Positions 1 through 11,600 of a DNA stretch of 64,000 bases are shown here, one piece after another. A model generated the notes under the pieces. It was given only the letters and a program-made list of their open reading frames with translations. It was not told the origin of the DNA and made no database searches. The DNA comes from Phylloscopus collybita (Eukaryota > Chordata > Aves > Passeriformes > Phylloscopidae): positions 124,001 through 188,000 of the forward strand of contig JAJNNQ010000024.1 in NCBI GenBank assembly GCA_027886175.1, given 5' to 3'. The position numbers and the translations under genes are program-made. The stretch's first letter is position 1. Every line of letters begins with the position of its first letter.

Positions 1-110
1 CAGCAAGTCACTTCTCATGCCAGGATACCCCGCAGGCACCTGGATAAATGTCCTTCCCTAAAAATTAAAGCCCATTTAAAAGTTCTTGGCTGCTTCCCAG
101 CCTCGTTGTT
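1..110. repeat. Left edge of segmental duplication, copy A
   Basis: These bases match 54,974-55,083 almost perfectly. In copy A the match jumps at about base 111 to sequence that copy B holds only from about 58,000. Copy A therefore lacks about 2.9 kb found in copy B, or copy B gained it. Because the match starts at base 1, the duplicated unit probably extends left beyond the window. Confidence 0.9.
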
Positions 111-1040
111 ACGGATGAGGACTTGTCAGAAGGCAAAGACAGGGAGGTGATTCTGACCGTAGCACTCTCGGGCATCCGTCTTTGAGCTCCTTGGAATGAG
201 TCATCCCGCTGGCATCCTCTTCCTGCAGGGTTCTGCGAGCCTGGCCAGCTCGCCATCGGTCTTACCTCGGTCACCTCATTCCGAGTTCTCTGGGTCCTCA
301 GGGCCATTCTTGCGGCCGGCCGAGAGTCTTCTGTCCCCGTTGTGTTCCCTCGTTTGTGGTCTCCTGTGTCACGGGTGTTGGTGTGTATTTGGCCCGGAGC
401 TGCTCTGCCTTGCTGCTTAGTCTGGGTGTCAGAGTAATAGGGCAACTCCTAGGGACTTGAAATTTGTAATGTGGGGTGGAGTTGGACTCCAGAGAATGTG
501 CCTAGATTGACATATCCTGCAGCACTTTGACTTTTGTTCCTAACTTTCTTTCAGATGCAGATGGATTAAATCTGCGGCAGAGCAGAGCGCCCCATGCCGG
601 GTGAGGGGGCTTCCCCTGAGGAGGTGGGTCACTGTTTGTCTTTGCAGGGGAGGTGTAAATGGTGGCTGTTACAGCACCATTCCTTGTCTTTATTTCTAGG
701 AAGTGGAGCTGCATATGTGTGGTAAATGTCAATGGAGAAAGGGACAGGGTGTGACCCGAGGGCTAAAGCGCAGACTAAAGGTCAGACCATCTGTGAGGAG
801 AGGTGGCCCTGCTCTGCCTGGGCCAATTCCTTCAGTGGGCAGCCCCTGCAAAATCTGGGGTTGCTTGGTAAACCCTGTGTATTATAATCATTCCTTCAGG
901 ATTGGCTGGGAAAGACCCACCCTGGCGGAGGGGAAAAACCCCTACAAGAGGGCTCACCTTGAAAGCCTCAAAGGCACACCACAACACCTGGGCACACCTG
1001 GAATACATCTGGGGGCACGGTGCTTCACCATGTGGCCGTG
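111..1040. other. Duplicated unique-sequence flank upstream of the TLCD3-like exons
   Basis: This stretch is single copy within each duplicated unit and reappears at about 58,000-58,924. The offset is a constant 57,884 over most of it; a small indel lies near base 315, where copy A reads GGCCGGCCGAGAG and copy B is shorter. It contains splice-like signals, for example a TTATTTCTAG acceptor near 700, but I recognise no conserved exon. It may be intron or 5' flank of the TLCD3-like gene. Confidence 0.5.
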
Positions 1041-1565
1041 GTGCTGATCTGCTTCCTTGTGGGCACACCTAGGGGCACCTGGGATACACCTGAGTTACAC
1101 GGGGTACACCTGGGCACACCGTGGGGACACCTGGAGAAGTTGGGGACACTTTGGGGACATTTGTGTGGAGGGGGAGGAAGGGTTGGGGACACTTGGGGAC
1201 ACCTTGCAGGGGGTTGGGGACACCTCAGGGCCAGCTGGTGATACCTGGGGACATGTTGGGGACACGCTGGGGACACCTTGAGGGGGATTGGGGACACCTT
1301 GGGAGAGTTGGACACAACCTTGGGGATACCTGGGGTGGGTTTGGGGCTGGCTGGGAGGGATGGTGCCACCTCAGGGTCAGCTGGGGACACTCTCAAGACA
1401 CCTTGGGGACACCTTGGGGGGGGGGAGAGTGGGGCACCTGGGGAGGGTTGGGGACAACCTTGGGGACACCTGGGAGGTTTTGGGGCCGGCTGGGAGGGGA
1501 TGGTGCCACCTCAGGACCAGCTGGGGTCACCGTGGGAACACCTGGGGAGCTTGAGGACCCCTTGG
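1041..1565. repeat. GGGGACACC-type G-rich minisatellite, intronic, copy A
   Basis: About 520 bp consist of irregular repeats of a core near TTGGGGACACCT, with longer variants that include GCTGGGAGGGATGGTGCC. The block ends just before the CTGTCTGCAG acceptor of the exon at 1,588. The same block lies at 58,925-59,449. The G runs on one strand make it prone to G-quadruplexes. Several open frames cross it, but they are low complexity and I do not call them genes. Confidence 0.85.
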
Positions 1566-1587
1566 GGACACTCCCCGCTGTCTGCAG

Positions 1588-1683
1588 CTGTGGCACCAGC
1601 ACAAAGGTGATTTCTTCCTGGGCTGTCTCCTGATGGCTGAGCTGAGCACCCCCTTCGTGTGCCTGGGCAAGATCATCATCCTG
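1588..1683 (+). pseudogene. TLCD3 (FAM57)-like exon, copy A
   Basis: The exon sits between a consensus acceptor (CTGTCTGCAG) and a donor (GTGAGG). It translates in one frame to 32 residues beginning LWHQHKGDFFLGCLLMAELS and including STPFVCLGK. This matches the conserved middle of TLCD3A/TLCD3B (FAM57A/B), multi-pass TLC-domain membrane proteins linked to ceramide and membrane-lipid metabolism. The intron that follows (1,684-2,392) is phase 0 into the next exon. I find no upstream TLC exons in the window, so the gene is partial here or continues to the left. It is called pseudogene because the downstream exon ends at a premature TGA. The copy at 59,472 is essentially identical. A functional gene with a shortened C terminus cannot be excluded. 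Confidence 0.7.
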
Positions 1684-2189
1684 GTGAGGTGTCCCCAAAT
1701 CCCAAAAAAAACCCAAATTCCCCCAAAGCCCCAAAAAATTCCCACGAGAAATGACCAAAAATGGAAAAATCCCATAAAAATCCCTTAAAATCCACCCCTC
1801 AGTCAAACCCCAAACCCGGGCCAGGTCCTCATCGGGGGGAGATATTGCCAAATGTCCCCGAGTGTCCCCAAATCCCAAAATGCGAAGGAATTCCCACGAG
1901 AAATGACCAAAAATGGAAAAATCCAATAAAAATCCTATAAAATCCTCCACCCTGTGATCCTTTCAGAGAAACTTCTGGGGTCTCCCTGTGTCCCCCAACC
2001 CCCAGAGACCCCACACTCACATTGGGATCCCTTCCAGAAAGTTCCCTAGTTATCCCCCCGAACCCCACTGACATGTGACCACCATGGTTCCTCCCTTCCC
2101 TGCCCCCACCAGCGCAACCTTTGGGATCTCCCTGGGTTCCACAACCCCTGGAGACCCCAGAACCACGTCTGGCTCCTGTAACGGCCCAT

Positions 2190-2392
2190 TGCTGTCCCCC
2201 TGTCCAGCTGTCCCCACACTGTACCTCTGTCCCCCTCGCCCATGTCCGTGTCCCTCCATGTCTTTCTGTCCTGTGCCCTGCGTCCATGTCCCCTATCCCT
2301 GTGTCCCTGTCCCTCTATCCCCATGTCTCACTATCCCCTGTCCCTGCGCAGTCCCTGTGCTGTCTGTCCGTGTGTCGGTCTGTCTGTCCCAG
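2190..2392. repeat. TGTCCC-rich pyrimidine tract before the last TLCD3-like exon
   Basis: A run of CCTGTGTCCCTGTCCC-type imperfect repeats ends in TGTCTGTCCCAG. It serves as a very long polypyrimidine tract and acceptor for the exon at 2,393. The duplicate is at about 60,074-60,276. Confidence 0.7.
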
Positions 2393-2632
2393 ATCTGCCG
2401 GCCGCTGAATGGGCTGGTGCTGCTGGTGACCTTCCAGCTGTTCCCGGTGCTGCTGTTCCCGTACCTGTACCGGGCCTACAGACAGCAGCGCTGGCTGGCG
2501 TTGCTGCGGGTCCTGGCCACGCTGTCCCCCGTGTACAACACGGCCGCTGCTGCCCTGGCAGCACCGCAGCTCTACTGATTTGGCCTCATCTGCCTCGGGG
2601 CCCGGCAGGTCTTCCAGCCCGCGAGTAGCTGA
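2393..2632 (+). pseudogene. Terminal TLCD3 (FAM57)-like exon with in-frame TGA, copy A
   Basis: From the acceptor at 2,391-2,392 the frame begins ICRPLNGLVLLVTFQLFPV, continues LLFPYLYRAYRQQRW, and reaches APQLY. It then hits TGA at 2,576-2,578. In TLCD3 proteins the motif here is Q-[LI]-Y-W-F, so the TGA replaces the Trp codon TGG. Past the stop the frame carries on with FGLICLGARQVFQPASS and a second TGA at 2,630-2,632, as expected for the native C terminus. The exon therefore looks like a normal last exon with one nonsense change, which would remove about 17 residues of the last helix and tail. Both duplicate copies carry it, so the change is older than the duplication. The residues usually found just before this exon (a QQHTLL-like segment) are missing. 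Confidence 0.7.
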
Positions 2633-2699
2633 CCCCCCCGAGTGGGTCGAGAGAGACATGAGAGGACAGCCCGGAGGGATGCGGGAGGGGGTAGGGGGA

Positions 2700-5600
2700 C
2701 TCTCCTCTTCCAGCTCCAGATGTGCCTCGCTCCAACTCTGGCTTCTGAAACTTCTCCAGGTGCCAAAGGCAGGATCTTTGTCTTGGCTGCAGCTCCGCAA
2801 CATCTCAGCCCCCACCGCAACATCTCTAAGCCCTCCCTGCAGGTGAATATCCCAGCCCCAGCGAGATGTTACCCCCAGCGCTCCAGTAGCTATCCCGTAC
2901 CCCGGCATTTTCCCCACATCCATGGTATTTCTGGCGCAATCTTTAAATTTCCTTATAGACTCTACACACCCTGTTCTGTTTTCAGGCTCAACCCCCTGCC
3001 CTACATCCATACCACAGGCCTACAGGGATTTCTGTACGCTACTCCTACAGTCTGTGTATTAGCCCAACCGTTTGCATCCCTCCCTCACAGTGCTTTCAGC
3101 TCCCGTCCTAGAGTCCCATTCCCAGCCCCAGTGATTTCAGCTCTTGACCCACAAGCTTTATTTGCACTGCCAGCTCTCTTCTTCCAGCTCCAGATGTGCC
3201 TCGCTCCAACTCTGGCTTCTGAAACTTCTCCAGGTGCCAAAGGCAGGATCTTTGTCTTGGCTGCAGCTCCGCAACATCTCAGCCCCCACCGCAACATCTC
3301 TAAGCCCTCCCTGCAGTTGAATATCCCAGCCCCAGCGAGATGTTACCCCCTGCGCTCCAGTAGCTATCCCGTACCCCGGCATTTTCCCCACATCCATGGT
3401 ATTTCTGGCGCAACCTTACAGTTTCCTTATAGACTCTACACACCCTGTTCTGTTTTCAGGCTCAACCCCCTGCCCAACATCCATACCACAGGCCTACAGG
3501 GATTTCTGTACACTACTCCTACAGTCTGTGTATTAGCCCAACCGTTTGCATCCCTCCCTCACAGTGCTTTCAGCTCCCATCCTAGAGTCCCATTCCCAGC
3601 CCCAGTGATTTCAGCTCTTGACCCACAAGCTTTATTTGCACTGCCAGCTCTCTTCTTCCAGCTCCAGATGTGCCTCCCTCCAACTCTGGCTTCTGAAACT
3701 TCTCCAGGTGCCAAAGGCAGGATCTTTGTCTTGGCTGCAGCTCCGCAACATCTCAGCCCCCATCGCAACATCTCTAAGCCCTCCCTGCAGGTGAATATCC
3801 CAGCCCCAGCGAGATGTTACCCCCAGCGCTCCAGTAGCTATCCCGTACCCCGGCATTTTCCCCACATCCATGGTATTTCTGGCGCAACCTTACAGTTTCC
3901 TTATAGACTCTACACACCCTGTTCTGTTTTCAGGCTCAAGCCCCTGCCCAACATCCATACCACAGGCCTACAGGGATTTCTGTACACTACTCCTACAGTC
4001 TGTGTATTAGCCCAACCGTTTGCATCCCTCCCTCACAGTGCTTTCAGCTCCCATCCTAGAGTCCCATTCCCAGCCCCAGTGATTTCAGCTCTTGACCCAC
4101 AAGCTTTATTTGCACTGCCAGCTCTCTTCTTCCAGCTCCAGATGTGCCTCGCTCCAACTCTGGCTTCTGAAACTTCTCCAGGTGCCAAAGGCAGGATCTT
4201 TGTCTTGGCTGCAGCTCCGCAACATCTCAGCCCCCACCGCAACATCTCTAAGCCCTCCCTGCAGTTGAATATCCCAGCCCCAGCGAGATGTTACCCCCAG
4301 CGCTCCAGTAGCTATCCCGTACCCCGGCATTTTCCCCACATCCATGGTATTTCTGGCGCAATCTTTAAATTTCCTTATAGACTCTACACACCCTGTTCTG
4401 TTTTCAGGCTCAACCCCCTGCCCTACATCCATACCACAGGCCTACAGGGATTTCTGTACGCTACTCCTACAGTCTGTGTATTAGCCCAACCGTTTGCATC
4501 CCTCCCTCACAGTGCTTTCAGCTCCCGTCCTAGAGTCCCATTCCCAGCCCCAGTGATTTCAGCTCTTGACCCACAAGCTTTATTTGCACTGCCAGCTCTC
4601 TTCTTCCAGCTCCAGATGTGCCTCGCTCCAACTCTGGCTTCTGAAACTTCTCCAGGTGCCAAAGGCAGGATCTTTGTCTTGGCTGCAGCTCCGCAACATC
4701 TCAGCCCCCACCGCAACATCTCTAAGCCCTCCCTGCAGTTGAATATCCCAGCCCCAGCGAGATGTTACCCCCAGCGCTCCAGTAGCTATCCCGTACCCCG
4801 GCATTTTCCCCACATCCATGGTATTTCTGGCGCAACCTTACAGTTTCCTTATAGACTCTACACACCCTGTTCTGTTTTCAGGCTCAACCCCCTGCCCTAC
4901 ATCCATACCACAGGCCTACAGGGATTTCTGTACACTACTCCTACAGTCTGTGTATTAGCCCAACCGTTTGCATCCCTCCCTCACAGTGCTTTCAGCTCCC
5001 ATCCTAGAGTCCCATTCCCAGCCCCAGTGATTTCAGCTCTTGACCCACAAGCTTTATTTGCACTGCCAGCTCTCTTCTTCCAGCTCCAGATGTGCCTCCC
5101 TCCAACTCTGGCTTCTGAAACTTCTCCAGGTGCCAAAGGCAGGATCTTTGTCTTGGCTGCAGCTCCGCAACATCTCAGCCCCCACCGCAACATCTCTAAG
5201 CCCTCCCTGCAGTTGAATATCCCAGCCCCAGCGAGATGTTACCCCCAGCGCTCCAGTAGCTATCCCATACCCCAGCATTTTCCCCACATCCATGGTATTT
5301 CTGGCGCAATCTTTAAATTTCCTTATAGACTCTACACACCCTGTTCTGTTTTCAGGCTCAACCCCCTGCCCTACATCCATACCACAGGCCTACAGGGATT
5401 TCTGTACACTACTCCTACAGTCTGTGTATTAGCCCAACCGTTTGCATCCCTCCCTCAAAGTGCTTTCAGCTCCCATCCTAGAGTCCCATTCCCAGCCCCA
5501 GTGATTTCAGCTCTTGACCCACAAGCTTTATTTGCGCTGCCAGCTCTCTTCTTCCAGCTCCAGATGTGCCTCGCTCCAACTCTGGCTTCTGAAACTTCTC

Positions 5601-8600
5601 CAGGTGCCAAAGGCAGGATCTTTGTCTTGGCTGCAGCTCCGCAACATCTCAGTCCCCACCGCAACATCTCTAAGCCCTCCCTGCAGTTGAATATCCCAGC
5701 CCCAGCGAGATGTTACCCCCAGCGCTCCAGTAGCTATCCCGTACCCCCCGGCATTTTCCCCACATCCATGGTATTTCTGGCGCAACCTTACAGTTTCCTT
5801 ATAGACTCTACACACCCTGTTCTGTTTTCAGGCTCAAGCCCCTGCCCAACATCCATACCACAGGCCTACAGGGATTTCTGTACACTACTCCTACAGTCTG
5901 TGTATTAGCCCAACCGTTTGCATCCCTCCCTCACAGTGCTTTCAGCTCCCATCCTAGAGTCCCATTCCCAGCCCCAGTGATTTCAGCTCTTGACCCACAA
6001 GCTTTATTTGCACTGCCAGCTCTCTTCTTCCAGCTCCAGATGTGCCTCCCTCCAACTCTGGCTTCTGAAACTTCTCCAAGTGCCAAAGGCAGGATCTTTG
6101 TCTTGGCTGCAGCTCCGCAACATCTCAGCCCCCACCGCAACCTCTCTAAGCCCACCCTGCAGTTGAATATCCCAGCCCCAGCGAGATTTTACCCCCAGCG
6201 CTCCAGTAGCTATCCCGTACCCCGGCATTTTCCCCACATCCATGGTATTTCTGGCGCAATCTTTAAATTTCCTTATAGACTCTACACACCCTGTTCTGTT
6301 TTCAGGCTCAACCCCCTGCCCTACATCCATACCACAGGCCTACAGGGATTTCTGTACGCTACTCCTACAGTCTGTGTATTAGCCCAACCGTTTGCATCCC
6401 TCCCTCACAGTGCTTTCAGCTCCCGTCCTAGAGTCCCATTCCCAGCCCCAGTGATTTCAGCTCTTGACCCACAAGCTTTATTTGCACTGCCAGCTCTCTT
6501 CTTCCAGCTCCAGATGTGCCTCGCTCCAACTCTGGCTTCTGAAACTTCTCCAGGTGCCAAAGGCAGGATCTTTGTCTTGGCTGCAGCTCCGCAACATCTC
6601 AGCCCCCACCGCAACATCTCTAAGCCCTCCCTGCAGTTGAATATCCCAGCCCCAGCGAGATGTTACCCCCTGCGCTCCAGTAGCTATCCCGTACCCCGGC
6701 ATTTTCCCCACATCCATGGTATTTCTGGCGCAACCTTACAGTTTCCTTATAGACTCTACACACCCTGTTCTGTTTTCAGGCTCAACCCCCTGCCCAACAT
6801 CCATACCACAGGCCTACAGGGATTTCTGTACACTACTCCTACAGTCTGTGTATTAGCCCAACCGTTTGCATCCCTCCCTCAAAGTGCTTTCAGCTCCCAT
6901 CCTAGAGTCCCATTCCCAGCCCCAGTGATTTCAGCTCTTGACCCACAAGCTTTATTTGCACTGCCAGCTCTCTTCTTCCAGCTCCAGATGTGCCTCGCTC
7001 CAACTCTGGCTTCTGAAACTTCTCCAGGTTCCAAAGGCAGGATCTTTGTCTTGGCTGCAGCTCCGCAACATCTCAGCCCCCACCGCAACATCTCTAAGCC
7101 CTCCCTGCAGTTGAATATCCCAGCCCCAGCGAGATTTTACCCCCAGCGCTCCAGTAGCTATCCCGTACCCCGGCATTTTCCCCACATCCATGGTATTTCT
7201 GGCGCAATCTTTAAGTTTCCTTATAGACTCTACACACCCTGTTCTGTTTTCAGGCTCAACCCCCTGCCCAACATCCATACCACAGGCCTACAGGGATTTC
7301 TGTACACTACTCCTACAGTCTGTGTATTAGCCCAACCGTTTGCATCCCTCCCTCACAGTGCTTTCAGCTCCCATCCTAGAGTCCCATTCCCAGCCCCAGT
7401 GATTTCAGCTCTTGACCCACAAGCTTTATTTGCACTGCCAGCTCTCTTCTTCCAGCTCCAGATGTGCCTCCCTCCAACTCTGGCTTCTGAAACTTCTCCA
7501 GGTTCCAAAGGCAGGATCTTTGTCTTGGCTGCAGCTCCGCAACATCTCAGCCCCCACCGCAACATCTCTAAGCCCTCCCTGCAGTTGAATATCCCAGCCC
7601 CAGCGAGATGTTACCCCCAGCGCTCCAGTAGCTATCCCGTACCCCGGCATTTTCCCCACATCCATGGTATTTCTGGCGCAACCTTACAGTTTCCTTATAG
7701 ACTCTACACACCCTGTTCTGTTTTCAGGCTCAACCCCCTGCCCAACATCCATACCACAGGCCTACAGGGATTTCTGTACGCTACTCCTACAGTCTGTGTA
7801 TTAGCCCAACCGTTTGCATCCCTCCCTCAAAGTGCTTTCAGCTCCCATCCTAGAGTCCCATTCCCAGCCCCAGTGATTTCAGCTCTTGACCCACAAGCTT
7901 TATTTGCGCTGCCAGCTCTCTTCTTCCAGCTCCAGATGTGCCTCGCTCCAACTCTGGCTTCTGAAACTTCTCCAGGTGCCAAAGGCAGGATCTTTGTCTT
8001 GGCTGCAGCTCCGCAACATCTCAGCCCCCACCGCAACATCTCTAAGCCCTCCCTGCAGTTGAATATCCCAGCCCCAGCGAGATGTTACCCCCAGCGCTCC
8101 AGTAGCTATCCCGTACCCCAGCATTTTCCCCACATCCATGGTATTTCTGGCGCAACCTTACAGTTTCCTTATAGACTCTACACACCCTGTTCTGTTTTCA
8201 GGCTCAAGCCCCTGCCCAACATCCATACCACAGGCCTACAGGGATTTCTGTACACTACTCCTACAGTCTGTGTATTAGCCCAACCGTTTGCATCCCTCCC
8301 TCACAGTGCTTTCAGCTCCCATCCTAGAGTCCCATTCCCAGCCCCAGTGATTTCAGCTCTTGACCCACAAGCTTTATTTGCACTGCCAGCTCTCTTCTTC
8401 CAGCTCCAGATGTGCCTCCCTCCAACTCTGGCTTCTGAAACTTCTCCAAGTGCCAAAGGCAGGATCTTTGTCTTGGCTGCAGCTCCGCAACATCTCAGCC
8501 CCCACCGCAACCTCTCTAAGCCCACCCTGCAGTTGAATATCCCAGCCCCAGCGAGATTTTACCCCCAGCGCTCCAGTAGCTATCCCGTACCCCGGCATTT

Positions 8601-11600
8601 TCCCCACATCCATGGTATTTCTGGCGCAATCTTTAAATTTCCTTATAGACTCTACACACCCTGTTCTGTTTTCAGGCTCAACCCCCTGCCCTACATCCAT
8701 ACCACAGGCCTACAGGGATTTCTGTACGCTACTCCTACAGTCTGTGTATTAGCCCAACCGTTTGCATCCCTCCCTCACAGTGCTTTCAGCTCCCGTCCTA
8801 GAGTCCCATTCCCAGCCCCAGTGATTTCAGCTCTTGACCCACAAGCTTTATTTGCACTGCCAGCTCTCTTCTTCCAGCTCCAGATGTGCCTCGCTCCAAC
8901 TCTGGCTTCTGAAACTTCTCCAGGTGCCAAAGGCAGGATCTTTGTCTTGGCTGCAGCTCCGCAACATCTCAGCCCCCACCGCAACATCTCTAAGCCCTCC
9001 CTGCAGTTGAATATCCCAGCCCCAGCGAGATGTTACCCCCTGCGCTCCAGTAGCTATCCCGTACCCCGGCATTTTCCCCACATCCATGGTATTTCTGGCG
9101 CAACCTTACAGTTTCCTTATAGACTCTACACACCCTGTTCTGTTTTCAGGCTCAACCCCCTGCCCAACATCCATACCACAGGCCTACAGGGATTTCTGTA
9201 CACTACTCCTACAGTCTGTGTATTAGCCCAACCGTTTGCATCCCTCCCTCACAGTGCTTTCAGCTCCCATCCTAGAGTCCCATTCCCAGCCCCAGTGATT
9301 TCAGCTCTTGACCCACAAGCTTTATTTGCACTGCCAGCTCTCTTCTTCCAGCTCCAGATGTGCCTCGCTCCAACTCTGGCTTCTGAAACTTCTCCAGGTG
9401 CCAAAGGCAGGATCTTTGTCTTGGCTGCAGCTCCGCAACATCTCAGCCCCCACCGCAACATCTCTAAGCCCTCCCTGCAGTTGAATATCCCAGCCCCAGC
9501 GAGATGTTACCCCCAGCGCTCCAGTAGCTATCCCGTACCCCGGCATTTTCCCCACATCCATGGTATTTCTGGCGCAACCTTACAGTTTCCTTATAGACTC
9601 TACACACCCTGTTCTGTTTTCAGGCTCAACCCCCTGCCCAACATCCATACCACAGGCCTACAGGGATTTCTGTACACTACTCCTACAGTCTGTGTATTAG
9701 CCCAACCGTTTGCATCCCTCCCTCAAAGTGCTTTCAGCTCCCATCCTAGAGTCCCATTCCCAGCCCCAGTGATTTCAGCTCTTGACCCACAAGCTTTATT
9801 TGCGCTGCCAGCTCTCTTCTTCCAGCTCCAGATGTGCCTCGCTCCAACTCTGGCTTCTGAAACTTCTCCAGGTGCCAAAGGCAGGATCTTTGTCTTGGCT
9901 GCAGCTCCGCAACATCTCAGTCCCCACCGCAACATCTCTAAGCCCACCCTGCAGTTGAATATCCCAGCCCCAGCGAGATTTTACCCCCAGCGCTCCAGTA
10001 GCTATTCCGTACCCCGGCATTTTCCCCACATCCATGGTATTTCTGGCGCAACCTTACAGTTTCCTTATAGACTCTACACACCCTGTTCTGTTTTCAGGCT
10101 CAACCCCCTGCCCAACATCCATACCACAGGCCTACAGGGATTTCTGTACACTACTCCTACAGTCTGTGTATTAGCCCAACCGTTTGCATCCCTCCCTCAA
10201 AGTGCTTTCAGCTCCCATCCTAGAGTCCCATTCCCAGCCCCAGTGATTTCAGCTCTTGACCCACAAGCTTTATTTGCACTGCCAGCTCTCTTCTTCCAGC
10301 TCCAGATGTGCCTCCCTCCAACTCTGGCTTCTGAAACTTCTCCAGGTGCCAAAGGCAGGATCTTTGTCTTGGCTGCAGCTCCGCAACATCTCAGCCCCCA
10401 CCGCAACATCTCTAAGCCCTCCCTGCAGTTGAATATCCCAGCCCCAGCGAGATGTTACCCCCAGCGCTCCAGTAGCTATCCCATACCCCAGCATTTTCCC
10501 CACATCCATGGTATTTCTGGCGCAATCTTACAGTTTCCTTATAGACTCTACACACCCTGTTCTGTTTTCAGGCTCAACCCCCTGCCCAACATCCATACCA
10601 CAGGCCTACAGGGATTTCTGTACACTACTCCTACAGTCTGTGTATTAGCCCAACCGTTTGCATCCCTCCCTCAAAGTGCTTTCAGCTCCCATCCTAGAGT
10701 CCCATTCCCAGCCCCAGTGATTTCAGCTCTTGACCCACAAGCTTTATTTGCGCTGCCAGCTCTCTTCTTCCAGCTCCAGATGTGCCTCGCTCCAACTCTG
10801 GCTTCTGAAACTTCTCCAGGTGCCAAAGGCAGGATCTTTGTCTTGGCTGCAGCTCCGCAACATCTCAGTCCCCACCGCAACATCTCTAAGCCCTCCCTGC
10901 AGTTGAATATCCCAGCCCCAGCGAGATTTTACCCCCAGCGCTCCAGTAGCTATTCCGTACCCCGGCATTTTCCCCACATCCATGGTATTTCTGGCGCAAC
11001 CTTACAGTTTCCTTATAGACTCTACACACCCTGTTCTGTTTTCAGGCTCAACCCCCTGCCCAACATCCATACCACAGGCCTACAGGGATTTCTGTACACT
11101 ACTCCTACAGTCTGTGTTTTAGCCCAACCGTTTGCATCCCTCCCTCAAAGTGCTTTCAGCTCCCATCCTAGAGTCCCATTCCCAGCCCCAGTGATTTCAG
11201 CTCTTGACCCACAAGCTTTATTTGCACTGCCAGCTCTCTTCTTCCAGCTCCAGATGTGCCTCGCTCCAACTCTGGCTTCTGAAACTTCTCCAGGTGCCAA
11301 AGGCAGGATCTTTGTCTTGGCTGCAGCTCCGCAACATCTCAGCCCCCACCGCAACATCTCTAAGCCCTCCCTGCAGTTGAATATCCCAGCCCCAGCGAGA
11401 TTTTACCCCCAGCGCTCCAGTAGCTATCCCATACCCCGGCATTTTCCCCACATCCATGGTATTTCTGGCGCAATCTTTAAGTTTCCTTATAGACTCTACA
11501 CACCCTGTTCTGTTTTCAGGCTCAACCCCCTGCCCTACATCCATACCACAGGCCTACAGGGATTTCTGTACACTACTCCTACAGTCTGTGTATTAGCCCA

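Noticed and set aside
1041..1565. Gly/Trp/Asp-rich frames across the minisatellite
   Set aside because: They are produced by the repeat core in three frames at once, with no exon signal and identical drift in all frames.
2576..2578. Selenocysteine or stop-codon readthrough at the TLCD3-like TGA
   Set aside because: The TLCD3 family is not known to use selenocysteine. The codon replaces a conserved Trp, and I see no SECIS-like element. A nonsense change is simpler.
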